DNA from: CAZMXS01 sp964570325
Lineage (GTDB): Bacteria > Verrucomicrobiota > Kiritimatiellia > CAIQIC01 > CAZMXS01
DNA length: 36,232 nucleotides
NCBI GenBank assembly: GCA_964570325.1
Contig: CAZMXS010000050.1
Span: forward strand, 1-36,232
Direction: 5' to 3'
Below are positions 24,001 through 30,861 of the stretch, one piece after another. The notes under the pieces are model-generated. The model saw only the letters and a program-made list of their open reading frames with translations, was not told the DNA's origin and made no database searches. Made by a program: the position numbers and the translations under genes. Within the stretch, counting starts at the first letter, position 1. The number at the start of each line of letters is the position of its first letter.

Positions 24001-26476
24001 CGGCAACCAGGCGATTCTGCCCGCGAACGAGACGATGAACCTGATCAACAACGGCGCCGGCGCCGGTTATCACCGCGCGCTTGACGCGCACGAGCGTTAC
24101 AGCCAGCCCGTCAATCTCCACATTACACCGACGCTGGCGGCGGCCATGGAATGGGCCAAGGTGGACCCCGCGGTCAGCCCCGCCTGGCGCGATGGGCCGG
24201 CGTTCAACGACCGGATTGCCCGCCTGGCGGCAACCAATATCGTCTATCTGCTGGCCAGCACATTCTCCGACCATATCCTGCCGTACTTCACGACGGAGTA
24301 CAACCAGGACAACGTCCAACTGGCCAACGAGTTCCTCGAGCGCATCTACGGCGTGACGTTCACGACCAACACGCCGTTCTGGGTTCCGGAGCGCGTTATG
24401 GACAGTGCGACCTTCGCCAAGGTGCGCGCCTGCGGTTATCAGTGGACCGTGCTGGACCAGGACACCCATTTGTGGAACTGGTTCGGCCGCACCGACTCGC
24501 TCGGCGACAACGGCTACAGCATAAACCGCATCCACAGCGTCAACTGTTTTGTCATCAACAACCTGCCGACCGATTATCGGTTCAACAACTATGACGGCGG
24601 CTTGAATATGCCGCTGCGCAAACTCTACAATCGGCGCGCGCGCGGCCCGTGGGAACGACTGGTCGTGATCTTCAGCAATTGGGAGGACTTCGCCAACGGC
24701 GGCTCGGCGACGGCGTACGAGACCAATCTGCGTTGGATCGCCAATCACCCGTGGATCAAAGTCGTCGGCCTCGAACAGATTGCGAAATCCGAGATTGACC
24801 TTGGCGGCGGCTATTCCAGTTGGGCGGCGGGCATCGTGGACCGCGGCGCCCCAACATTATCCAAGCAAGGCCACGATTGGCTCAACCACGCCACTCGCGG
24901 CGACTACGACACTTGGTATCTGGGCACCAACAGCCTGGAGGAGGGATTGCAGAACAAGGTGTTCTCGATTCGCAACGGCGTCCCCGCTCCCAAGGCCTAT
25001 GGGATGATGTACACCGCCGGGATGTTGACCGACGCCTGGGCGCAGGTGACGGCCATCGCCGACTCCAACATTTCCAAGCTCGCGCGCGGCGCGCTCCACG
25101 CCTCGGTCTTCGAGACCGCGTTTCATAATGAGAACGAGCATGACATCAGCCGCTGGAGCACCGGCGACTACATGTATCCCGCCAGCAATTACAATACGCT
25201 GGCCTCGTTTGCCAAGAATGCGCAGGCGCAGAGCCGCACCGCGGCCATCTATGAGCGCGTGGATGACTGGGCCGCCGTTGCCGCCGGCATTACCACGCCG
25301 CAGACGGCGGTCGAGGACGTGGACCTTGATGGCGAAAATGAATACATGCTGTACAACGACCGGTTGTTCGGCCTGTTCGAGCGGGTCGGCGGCCGGCTGA
25401 TTGCGGCGTGGGTCCGCGACCTGGTCGGCGGCGGCATCTACCAGGCGGCTGGTAACCAAGTGGGCTACGCCGGCGCCGAGACCGAGGAGGAAGGCGCCTG
25501 GAACATGAACACCAACGGCACGATCATCGGCCAGGTGGTGGCCTACCGGACTTCGTGCCTCAAGGACTGGTGGGCTGGCTCAACCTATTCGACCAATTAT
25601 GTTAATCAGCTTTACGCGTTTGTTGATTGGACCAACGGCTGGCGCATGACCTCGGCCGACGGCAACGTGCGCAAGACGGTCACCCTTGCGGCGCAAAGCT
25701 GGAACTTTGAGGTGGCTTACGCGCTTTCCGGCGGTATGGCCGGCCAGACGCTTTATGTCCGTAACGGCCTTTCGCCTGACCTCTACAGCCTCTTGATCGA
25801 GGGCCAGGCGCGCCTCGGCTTCGAGCAGGCGGCCGCTGGTGTACTGACGTTGGAGAATACCAACTATGCCAACACGGTCATCGCCAGCATCGGTTACAGC
25901 AATGCCGGTCATAACACGGGTTATAACCCGCTCGCGCGCGACGACGACACCGGCAAGGGCCTGACCAATTTCGCCTACCGGATGCGCAACCAGGCGCAGA
26001 CGCACCAGGTGGAACTCTATGGCTCCGGCAACTTTGCCTTTGCGCTCGGTTTTCGCGCGATGCCGTCTGACTGGAACGCCGACGGGATGCCTAATCTTTG
26101 GGCCGACGACACCGGCTTGAGCACCAACGCGCAGGGTGGCGCGAATCAGGACGCGGATGGCGATCACTTCTCCAACTGGAAGGAATATGTGGCCAATACG
26201 GATCCAAACAACGCCGGTGATTACCTGCGGTTTACGCAATCGCAGGCCTCGCGGACCGGGATGGTTGTGCGGTTCCCGACTGCGCTGAACCGTCGCTACT
26301 ATATTTGGTACGCCAACACCAGTGTCGTCCATGGTGTCTGGGGGCTGGCCACCACCAATCCGATCAGCGGCACCGGCGGCATCTATGAATGGGTGGATAC
26401 CGGCGTGGCGACCGATCCGGACCCGGTGCAAACCACGAACCGTTTCTACCGGATTCAGGTGGACTTGCCACAGTAG
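18023..26476 (+). CDS. Giant secreted GH13-GH57 alpha-glucan hydrolase
   Basis: 2817 residues, secreted (signal peptide 1-27, ending AAAPAEV). GH13 alpha-amylase domain, about 28-570: DNIMNH (D117, H122), GLRLDAVKH (nucleophile D268), FGEHMGE (acid/base E334) and KSHDDN (H397, D398). Beta-rich domains fill about 571-1390. A long Ca-binding linker (about 1390-1695) carries DTDGDGLPDGLE-type repeats. A beta-sandwich like those of amylolytic binding domains follows (about 1734-1960). GH57 domain, about 1985-2400: IHGNQ (H1993), LLASTFSDHILPYF, FWVPERV (nucleophile E2123) and VLDQDTHL. The usual GH57 acid/base Asp aligns with N2219 (FSNWEDF). A GH57-associated C-terminal domain starts near DVDLDGENEYML (about 2431), then a DADGD linker and a C-terminal tail. 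The ATG at 18023 follows GAGGGC; an in-frame ATG at 17972 would put extra residues before the signal peptide. Confidence 0.9.
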   Translation: MSAVIRVRRLTWTAAVLLLCAWPAAAPAEVILQFFNNTWNEITEKIPELAEVGYGALWLPPPQKASGGLSVGYDLWDPFDLGSKDQRSSVKTRYGTEAELLRLIETAHRHGMRVYFDNIMNHRAFDIPGYNENTPVDIYPGMLPEDFHLRTTEDGFFRKWDNTVNWGSTWEVQYQNLSDLIDIAHETPNGNFGPNLGDSHPKISFLRHPANPEYYDWHPTLGHVGFYSTNITTNTLASDYYKEDVGGYLCRSVRWLVDRTKVDGLRLDAVKHVPAWFFGDQDSVNKDASEAGYCGQAQWMFDRCRGFQDTNNLRDTVFDTEKSWGRDDLMMFGEHMGEPPPYNEYWAAGMRLLDARTHQTLNDRLCNAGGLYGLDTADYISGFQMGASLGVYYAKSHDDNVAYNEHLHNAINLTRAGLPDIYTDGNRHAETLGQSGGAFPRHANTQYLGQWGDNRIPNLVYIHNQFARGYQRSVWADGDVLAYERIDKRVNPAMSDAAGCTMLVMINDNTSAGASRDVRGNISFPHSGGTTNDAYLYNYSSYGGGFYTYASALDGVIIPASGYFVFSYRSPEESSLWQGGGGKPITIYEGNGQPAGWVSYVRRDGPDGDPGFNPYGVSDPNNGDYAYTYYVPRVTSPTNLRFTARVDGSAINTLFKLDGGMQLNTAFHSSGDPRDYPPGNEGGYDVFLGYEQAAFVSRIGPEKFGAVDSARNQIGSAGAETYIFTVGTAGFATNHCTRTNDWSGSETAKFVYHDPTATTDYGYSQFWPPPQSAADANIYFWVKTGNKDQCNRVYIYYTTDGASWPEGAGGQGVGNTKVVELYWQTNKVDGSETNDWWGENYIPAQPAGTVVRYKIGACKQQGFAGAPWYVPFPKGATEVSQKTRMMGTWTVSNIHPRSIVYRPHNDWGLTSTGLVEGFHVISARVFLERDNQTPIYNTFIQPFYLDTIAPTGVVLYPAENDGLYQNEYGAVVRVDPTVQQVWYNITDNNPANDDAATSNYYGNGTNAAGQTSWAPAYKVTPTLSISNAFPDEWRFTIKNIPTSGTAVVRVRLCELSSSTNMAYSDADGHYTTLTRNVWPHGPDTLFEFGWPTAGGTMVEPGWSVWVRFSKSLGDPFGDDALRDRFTIKINDVTQGKTNYVVTREYESGLGKIAYALPELFNGDTNFLHHISVSFLDNGSVTHTADQYVRTKAASAGPLVQITDPPEYDSDGQPFKIVLPDVAAPSSTQRQYQIRVETDLAAQNCWIHFTNHGLGYTFRPPAVTNLLTGTVAVASGTNLVIGTGTLFDSQVGSGSQLLIASNRVNVASVLSSTTLLLNANWPGAPASGLAANRISGNPWASGSKQYWTFFWTNMTAGYFTFRANVDTNSAAGSTVHAYASRSVTVLFREMVTANTNDYDDDDDGLYDTMESSPTNLPATNPETWNNGDVHIWYIYGKTDPLLPDTDGDGLPDGLESGWRGPIDTAQTLTNVDLNGDGYPNFIGDRDPPFYNTVPDNSGVPGYNFNDSRTKLIAGSMTDPNNSDTDYDGLPDAVEDANRNGWVDGDGSALAPNQDKSTRASWPDGVWDSAWVETDPNNSDTDRDGASDGYGEDTNFNGRIEGDANSNRVYDAGEAWSETNPLDPDTDDDGLPDGWEKQYGLDPLDNGTNSLRTAAPGDGNADHGAQGNPDGDYYVVGGVTNPLTNIMEYQNGTNPRWFDSVEPPPPGAVTIGPGPVLAVVDGVTNYQEFMDWSWSDLKVLDEFEGEGYNNQGGDVYPAYVWNGSSWVLDGYDSSRDMVAFYAHDGGDDGYYYFRVDFQDLQPYAEEGFLDIYVVIDTGNPNSGEVALPDDVDLTTSNKWEAVVAVYQSNQGRVYVDTDRGHNSTAEGDGSHLTDFGVEARDQNAANGFGLAYFNAALDAVEFSIKRQALIDAGWVPGQPLNFQCFTTKDGTCNTCNGGKPGAGDIGGRNDVRDTIYNDDVAEDYWESQQGIRNVLSSWWSSENQGGRVKLALLIHGNQAILPANETMNLINNGAGAGYHRALDAHERYSQPVNLHITPTLAAAMEWAKVDPAVSPAWRDGPAFNDRIARLAATNIVYLLASTFSDHILPYFTTEYNQDNVQLANEFLERIYGVTFTTNTPFWVPERVMDSATFAKVRACGYQWTVLDQDTHLWNWFGRTDSLGDNGYSINRIHSVNCFVINNLPTDYRFNNYDGGLNMPLRKLYNRRARGPWERLVVIFSNWEDFANGGSATAYETNLRWIANHPWIKVVGLEQIAKSEIDLGGGYSSWAAGIVDRGAPTLSKQGHDWLNHATRGDYDTWYLGTNSLEEGLQNKVFSIRNGVPAPKAYGMMYTAGMLTDAWAQVTAIADSNISKLARGALHASVFETAFHNENEHDISRWSTGDYMYPASNYNTLASFAKNAQAQSRTAAIYERVDDWAAVAAGITTPQTAVEDVDLDGENEYMLYNDRLFGLFERVGGRLIAAWVRDLVGGGIYQAAGNQVGYAGAETEEEGAWNMNTNGTIIGQVVAYRTSCLKDWWAGSTYSTNYVNQLYAFVDWTNGWRMTSADGNVRKTVTLAAQSWNFEVAYALSGGMAGQTLYVRNGLSPDLYSLLIEGQARLGFEQAAAGVLTLENTNYANTVIASIGYSNAGHNTGYNPLARDDDTGKGLTNFAYRMRNQAQTHQVELYGSGNFAFALGFRAMPSDWNADGMPNLWADDTGLSTNAQGGANQDADGDHFSNWKEYVANTDPNNAGDYLRFTQSQASRTGMVVRFPTALNRRYYIWYANTSVVHGVWGLATTNPISGTGGIYEWVDTGVATDPDPVQTTNRFYRIQVDLPQ

Positions 26477-26625
26477 GTTTTGAAGGGGCCGCCAACAACG
26501 GAAATACAAATCGGCCGCCCGGGCAAACCACGCGCGGTCTGGGTGTCCAGATAAGGTTTCGATTGTCGCCAGTCGGCGGCCCTGGCGGCGCCCGGCTGCG
26601 CTTGAAGTCTAAACTTCCGCTGCGT

Positions 26626-28041
26626 TTAATACGCGTTTTCCCGGCTGAAGAAGGTCCTGACGATGATCTTGAAGTCGAAGGCCAGCGACCAGTTTTCAAG
26701 GTAGTACAGGTCGTACTTGATGCGTTCGCTGATGCTGGTGTTGCCGCGCAGGCCGTTAACCTGGGCCCAGCCGGTCATGCCGGGTTTGGAGGCGTGCCGC
26801 CACATGTAACGGCTGATATCCTCTTTGAATTGCTCGACAAAGTGCGGCCGTTCCGGCCGCGGGCCGACCAGACTCATGTCGCCTTTCAGCACGTTCCAGA
26901 ACTGCGGCAGCTCGTCCAGATTGTGCCGGCGCAGGAACGCGCCGATCTGTGTCCGCCGCGGGTCGTCCGGGAGCGCCCAGATCGGCCCGGTGTCGTCCTC
27001 GGCGTCCTCCGTCATCGTCCGCAACTTATAGATGGTAAACTCCCGGCCGCCCTCGCCGCAACGCACCTGCCGGTAAAATACCGGGCCGGGTGAGGAACGC
27101 TTGATCAGGATGGCCGCGATCGCCATCAGCGGCGCGGAGAGCGCCAGTCCGACCAGCGACCCGGCGATGTCCTCTGCCCGTTTGAACGCGCGGTTCCAAA
27201 ACCGGTCGAGCGGCCATTTGCTGAAACCGATCAGCGGCACGTCGCCGACGTGTTCGACGCTGACCCGGCTGGTCAGCACGCCGAACAGGTCCGGGATCAG
27301 TTGGAACGGCACCAAGCCCCGCTCGCAGGCCAGGATGATCTGCACCATGCGCTTGTGCGGAAGGGAGGTGTCCGCCAGGATCACCCGGTCCACCTCGCCC
27401 TTTTCGATCAAATCCTCCAGGTCTTTGGCCGTGCCCTTGATCAGCTCAACGGGGACGCCGCGATCCGGCGGCTCGTTGTCGGTCTGCAGAAAGGCCGTCA
27501 CCCGCGAGCGCAGGCGCGGTTCGTGCTCCAGTACTTGCTTGAGGTGCGCGGCCACAACGTCCGTGCCGATAATCACCACCCGGTTTACCGTTTGCCGACG
27601 GCGCGCAATATCGAGCTCGATGTTGAACAGGACATAACGCTCGATGAGCACCAGCGCGGCCACGGTGAAAAACGACAGGAAGGCGGTGATACGCGAGAAG
27701 GGCGGCTCGGTCCGGATGATGAACGCCAGCGCCACCGCCAGCAGGATACCCCAGCCGATAGCGCGCAGCAGGCGCGGAATCTTGTCGCTGAACGACCCGG
27801 TTTGCGGACGCGCGTACAGCCCGAGCGAGCGGAAGATAAACAGGAAGAGCAGTGTCGCCACCCCGCTGCCGTAGATGTAAATCTCGATCGCCGGCACGCG
27901 GTCATGGAACATCGGGATCCAGCCGGTGTAGAACCGGATATACACGGCCAGCAGGAAGCCAAAAAAAATGGCCAGCGCATCCGCCGCCAGGGCCGCCAGA
28001 CTTTCCATGACCTCAAACGTGTCCCGATGTTGCCGCATCAT
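26626..28041 (-). CDS. Polyprenyl-phosphate sugar-1-phosphate transferase (exopolysaccharide initiation)
   Basis: A 471-residue inner-membrane enzyme of the WbaP/WcaJ type, which attaches the first sugar phosphate to undecaprenyl phosphate for exopolysaccharide or O-antigen synthesis. Several membrane helices occupy about 15-150, followed by a Rossmann-like central region (VVIIGTDVVAAHLKQVL). The catalytic bacterial transferase domain (about 285-471) carries FYRQVRCGEGGREFTIYKLR, DELPQFWNVLKGDMSLVGPR, KPGMTGWAQVNGLRG and YYLENWSLAFDFKI. Full length for the class. No other polysaccharide genes adjoin it. The ribosome-binding site is not obvious. Sugar specificity cannot be read from sequence. 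Confidence 0.92.
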   Translation of the reverse strand: MMRQHRDTFEVMESLAALAADALAIFFGFLLAVYIRFYTGWIPMFHDRVPAIEIYIYGSGVATLLFLFIFRSLGLYARPQTGSFSDKIPRLLRAIGWGILLAVALAFIIRTEPPFSRITAFLSFFTVAALVLIERYVLFNIELDIARRRQTVNRVVIIGTDVVAAHLKQVLEHEPRLRSRVTAFLQTDNEPPDRGVPVELIKGTAKDLEDLIEKGEVDRVILADTSLPHKRMVQIILACERGLVPFQLIPDLFGVLTSRVSVEHVGDVPLIGFSKWPLDRFWNRAFKRAEDIAGSLVGLALSAPLMAIAAILIKRSSPGPVFYRQVRCGEGGREFTIYKLRTMTEDAEDDTGPIWALPDDPRRTQIGAFLRRHNLDELPQFWNVLKGDMSLVGPRPERPHFVEQFKEDISRYMWRHASKPGMTGWAQVNGLRGNTSISERIKYDLYYLENWSLAFDFKIIVRTFFSRENAY

Positions 28042-28104
28042 TCACAGCATAGGCAACACGGTCGGAAGATACAAGCCGGGGCCGCGCGCGGCGCCGGGTC
28101 CGCC

Positions 28105-28133
28105 TACACACCCGGCCCGACGCGCGGTATGAT
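28105..28133 (+). promoter_or_regulatory. Candidate promoter of the esterase gene
   Basis: TACACA (28105-28110) and TATGAT (28128-28133) are separated by 17 bases, each matching four or five of six consensus positions. The leader to the ATG at 28154 would be very short, and the AGGGA ribosome-binding site (28141-28145) would lie right at its start. Confidence 0.3.
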
Positions 28134-28153
28134 GGTTTTCAGGGACGCCCAGC

Positions 28154-29365
28154 ATGGCCCTGCAATTCAGATGTCAGGCGGTAGGGGGGGTGATGGTTCT
28201 GCTGCTGGCCGCTGCCGGCGCGCCGGGCGCCGACACCACGAATATGCTCACGGTCCGCGGCGAGACGCGAACGTTTATTGTTCATGTCCCGCCGTCCTAC
28301 ACGGGTAACCGCGCGTTTCCGGTGTTGATCATGTTTCACGGGTTGGGCAGCACGGCCGCCGCGGCGGCCTCCGCCTACTATGACTGGGTTACTTTCGCCG
28401 ACACCAACCAGTTCATCGCGGTTTTTCCGGAGTCGCTCACGCCGCCTGGCAAGAATATCGAGTTCCCGCCCGGTCATGTCCTCATCACCAACTATGACCT
28501 GACCGGGAAACGCTGGGACATCGCGCATGTCATGACCAATGCCGCATGCCGTTGCGACTCGCCGGATATCGAATTCGTCGCTTTGATGGTTGGCTGGCTG
28601 GCGTCCAATTACCAGATTCGCGCCTCGAATATATTCACCACCGGCCACTCCTACGGCGCGCTTTTCAGCTATTATGCGGCCGTCTGCCTGACCGGTCGGG
28701 TGGCCGCGTTCGCGGAGCATTCCGGCGGCATCTACGAATACGACCTCGTGGTGAAAAAGTTCTGGTGGCCGATTGACGTGCCGACCAATGGCGCCACGTT
28801 GCAGGGAATGCTGCTGCATTCGCCCGCCGACGACACGGTCGGTTTCTCCAACAGCGTCTTGCTATACACCCAAATGACGAATTTCGGACACCCCGCGCAG
28901 TTTGTCCAGTTGCCCGACGCCCTCGGACATGGCTGGGATACGAATTGGAACCAGGCGCAGTGGGATTTCTGTCTGGCTCATTCGCCCTGGATTGACGCGG
29001 ACGAGGATGGGATGAACGATTCCTGGGAATATCGGCTGGGCCTGGACCCCGCTACCAACGACGCCGCGCTTGATCCGGACGGCGACGGCGCCGCCAATGC
29101 CGCCGAGGCGCTCGCGGACACCCACCCCGGCAATGCCAACTCCGTGTTTCGCCTGGCCGCTCCCTCCATCCCGGAATCGGGCCGCTGCGAACTACGCTGG
29201 CCCGGCGTGGCTTCACGCCGCTATAGCATTTATCGCGCCACTAATTGGACTTCGGGCTACATTTGCCTCGCTGCCGGCCTGACCGGCAGCCCGCCGGTCA
29301 ACGTCTATACCGATGCATTCGACGGCACAGCGGCCCGCTACCGGGTCATGACGGGGCGTCCATAG
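28154..29365 (+). CDS. Secreted alpha/beta-hydrolase esterase (PHB-depolymerase/feruloyl-esterase-like)
   Basis: A 403-residue secreted protein: signal peptide 1-26 (VMVLLLAAAGAPGA), then an alpha/beta-hydrolase domain (about 28-275) of the LpqC/PHB-depolymerase type. The oxyanion motif is LIMFHGLGS. The catalytic triad is likely S166 (GHSYG), D226 or D227 (SPADDTV) and H259 (GHGWDTN). Probable substrates are ester groups on polysaccharides (acetyl or feruloyl) or small polyesters; the sequence does not decide. The catalytic domain is followed by Ca-binding-like DADEDGMNDSWE and DPDGDGAANAAE, and by the same kind of C-terminal tail as the GH16 and GH13/GH57 proteins. This places all three in the same export or attachment route. 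Start supported by AGGGA 8 bases upstream. Confidence 0.85.
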   Translation: MALQFRCQAVGGVMVLLLAAAGAPGADTTNMLTVRGETRTFIVHVPPSYTGNRAFPVLIMFHGLGSTAAAAASAYYDWVTFADTNQFIAVFPESLTPPGKNIEFPPGHVLITNYDLTGKRWDIAHVMTNAACRCDSPDIEFVALMVGWLASNYQIRASNIFTTGHSYGALFSYYAAVCLTGRVAAFAEHSGGIYEYDLVVKKFWWPIDVPTNGATLQGMLLHSPADDTVGFSNSVLLYTQMTNFGHPAQFVQLPDALGHGWDTNWNQAQWDFCLAHSPWIDADEDGMNDSWEYRLGLDPATNDAALDPDGDGAANAAEALADTHPGNANSVFRLAAPSIPESGRCELRWPGVASRRYSIYRATNWTSGYICLAAGLTGSPPVNVYTDAFDGTAARYRVMTGRP

Positions 29366-29460
29366 TTCCGTGGCCCCACGCCGTCGTATGATGAGCGGAA
29401 AGCGCGCCCGTTTCCACAAACACGAGCGGGAAGCGCTGCCGGTCGAATACCCGCCGCCGA

Positions 29461-30642
29461 TCAGGCTTCCGATTCTTTCATTACCGGCAGGTTGATTCGG
29501 AACTTGGCGCCTTTGCCCGGCCGGCTTTCCACTTCGATGAACCCGCCGCTTTGCTTGACAAACCCGTAAACGGTGGACAGTCCCAAACCGGTGCCCTTGT
29601 CGCCCTTGGTCGTATAAAACGGTTCAAACAGGTGCTGCTGCGTTTCCTCGTCCATTCCGCACCCGTCATCGGCCACTTCGATCACGCATAACTGGCGGGG
29701 ATCGAGCCGCCGGTCATTGACGCGCTCCGGCGCGGCCGCGGTTTTCTCGAAAACCCGGACGGTGATATGGCCCGCGTCGCCCACGGCGTCTCGCGCGTTG
29801 CCGACGAGGTTCATCACGGCCTGCTGGAGTTGCACCGGGTCAGCCAGGATCGGCCGGCCATTCGGGAAGGTGTCAATCCGCAACTGGATTCGGACACCGA
29901 CGAGGCTGCGCAGGATGCTGCCCATACCCATAACCAGTTCGGCCGGGTCAAGCGGGGCGGGCTGGAGCGTCTGCTTCTGGCTGAAGGCGCGCAGCCGATC
30001 AATCAACCGGCCGGCATTTTGCCGGGCCTGGTTAATTACGGCCAACTCGGATTGCAGCTCCGGATGGGCGGCGCCCAACGCTTCGCACTGGTTGCGGATC
30101 ACCAGCAGCAGGCTGTTGAAATCGTGGATGATTCCGCCAGTCATGCGGCCGAGCACCTCCAGATGGCGGGTGCGCAGCATGCGTTTGACTCGATTTTCCA
30201 ACTCGCGGTTCAGGTTCTCCAGTTCGATCTGGTTGGCGCGCAAATCGGCTTCCAGCCGGCGCTGGTACATGGCCATATCCAACACGGCCTGCGCCTGCAC
30301 AATCTCGAAGGGCTGAACGAGCAGGAAGAACGGCTCGCCGTTGAGCACGTTTTCCGGCGGTGGCAGGCGGGACTTGTCCACGAGAAAGACCAGGCTGAAA
30401 TCGTGCCAGAGCGATAGCAGACGCAGGGCATTACGCTCCGCCAGCGGCTGGGCCAGCGCCCAATCCACCAGCGCCAGGTCGGGGCAGGTCTCCGCGCGCT
30501 GGGTTGAGTCGCAGTATTCCACCGCGCGGGTGGGCCGGTCGAACACCTCCTGTACGGCATAGCCGACGGCCTGCAATTGCGCCCGCAGATAGTCCGCGTC
30601 GGTCTCGGGGGGCAGGATCAGGATTAGATTTCCCCTGGGCAT
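29461..30642 (-). CDS. Hybrid-type sensor histidine kinase with degenerate receiver
   Basis: About 393 residues, no membrane helices, so cytoplasmic. The N-terminal domain (about 1-125) resembles a response-regulator receiver: the phospho-acceptor-like Asp is in LALVDWAL, but the usual N-terminal acidic pair is replaced (LILILPPETD), so it may not be phosphorylated normally. A short coiled coil (about 130-160) leads to the DHp helix with the phospho-acceptor H173 in GGIIHDFNSLL. The HATPase domain follows: N box VMNLVGNARDAV, G1 VADDGCGMD, F box LFEPFYTTK and G2 GTGLGLSTVYG. The start at 30642 is preferred over 30717, because the longer form adds a non-conserved leader overlapping the upstream gene. 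It is the last gene of a three-gene unit. No response regulator is adjacent. Confidence 0.88.
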   Translation of the reverse strand: MPRGNLILILPPETDADYLRAQLQAVGYAVQEVFDRPTRAVEYCDSTQRAETCPDLALVDWALAQPLAERNALRLLSLWHDFSLVFLVDKSRLPPPENVLNGEPFFLLVQPFEIVQAQAVLDMAMYQRRLEADLRANQIELENLNRELENRVKRMLRTRHLEVLGRMTGGIIHDFNSLLLVIRNQCEALGAAHPELQSELAVINQARQNAGRLIDRLRAFSQKQTLQPAPLDPAELVMGMGSILRSLVGVRIQLRIDTFPNGRPILADPVQLQQAVMNLVGNARDAVGDAGHITVRVFEKTAAAPERVNDRRLDPRQLCVIEVADDGCGMDEETQQHLFEPFYTTKGDKGTGLGLSTVYGFVKQSGGFIEVESRPGKGAKFRINLPVMKESEA

Positions 30643-30655
30643 CCGGTTCCCGCCT

Positions 30656-30856
30656 TTACCGGGCGCGGCGCGCGAAAAAAAGCAGGTAAAGGATATAGCC
30701 GGCGAGAAAGGCGGCAAAGGAAAGGCCCAGCAACGCGGCGCCGGCCGGCCGCAGCCAGCCCGGCAGGTCGGGGTCGCGGCCCAACAGAAACAAAGCCACT
30801 CCGAGCAAGCCGGCCGCGTAACCGGTCGCGCGCATGATCCAGTAGCAACGCTTCAT
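30656..30856 (-). CDS. Small two-helix membrane protein
   Basis: A 66-residue protein with two hydrophobic helices (about 8-25, MRATGYAAGLLGVALFLLG, and 36-60, AGAALLGLSFAAFLAGYILY) and a basic C-terminus (FFARRAR). It lies 5 bases after the PAS-like gene and 13 bases before the histidine kinase, with AGGAA close to the ATG, so it is co-expressed with them. Function is unknown; a membrane tether or sensor for the otherwise soluble kinase is a reasonable guess. Confidence 0.65.
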   Translation of the reverse strand: MKRCYWIMRATGYAAGLLGVALFLLGRDPDLPGWLRPAGAALLGLSFAAFLAGYILYLLFFARRAR

Positions 30857-30861
30857 GTTTC

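Noticed and set aside
21191..24748. A 1185-codon open frame on the minus strand opposite the Ca-binding and GH57 regions
   Set aside because: Same reason: it mirrors the repeated DTDGDG codons as Val/Gly/Ile-rich text with no domain or start signal.
29366..29460. Imperfect hairpin between the convergent esterase and kinase genes
   Set aside because: The pairing is interrupted and lacks a T-run, so it is not called a terminator.
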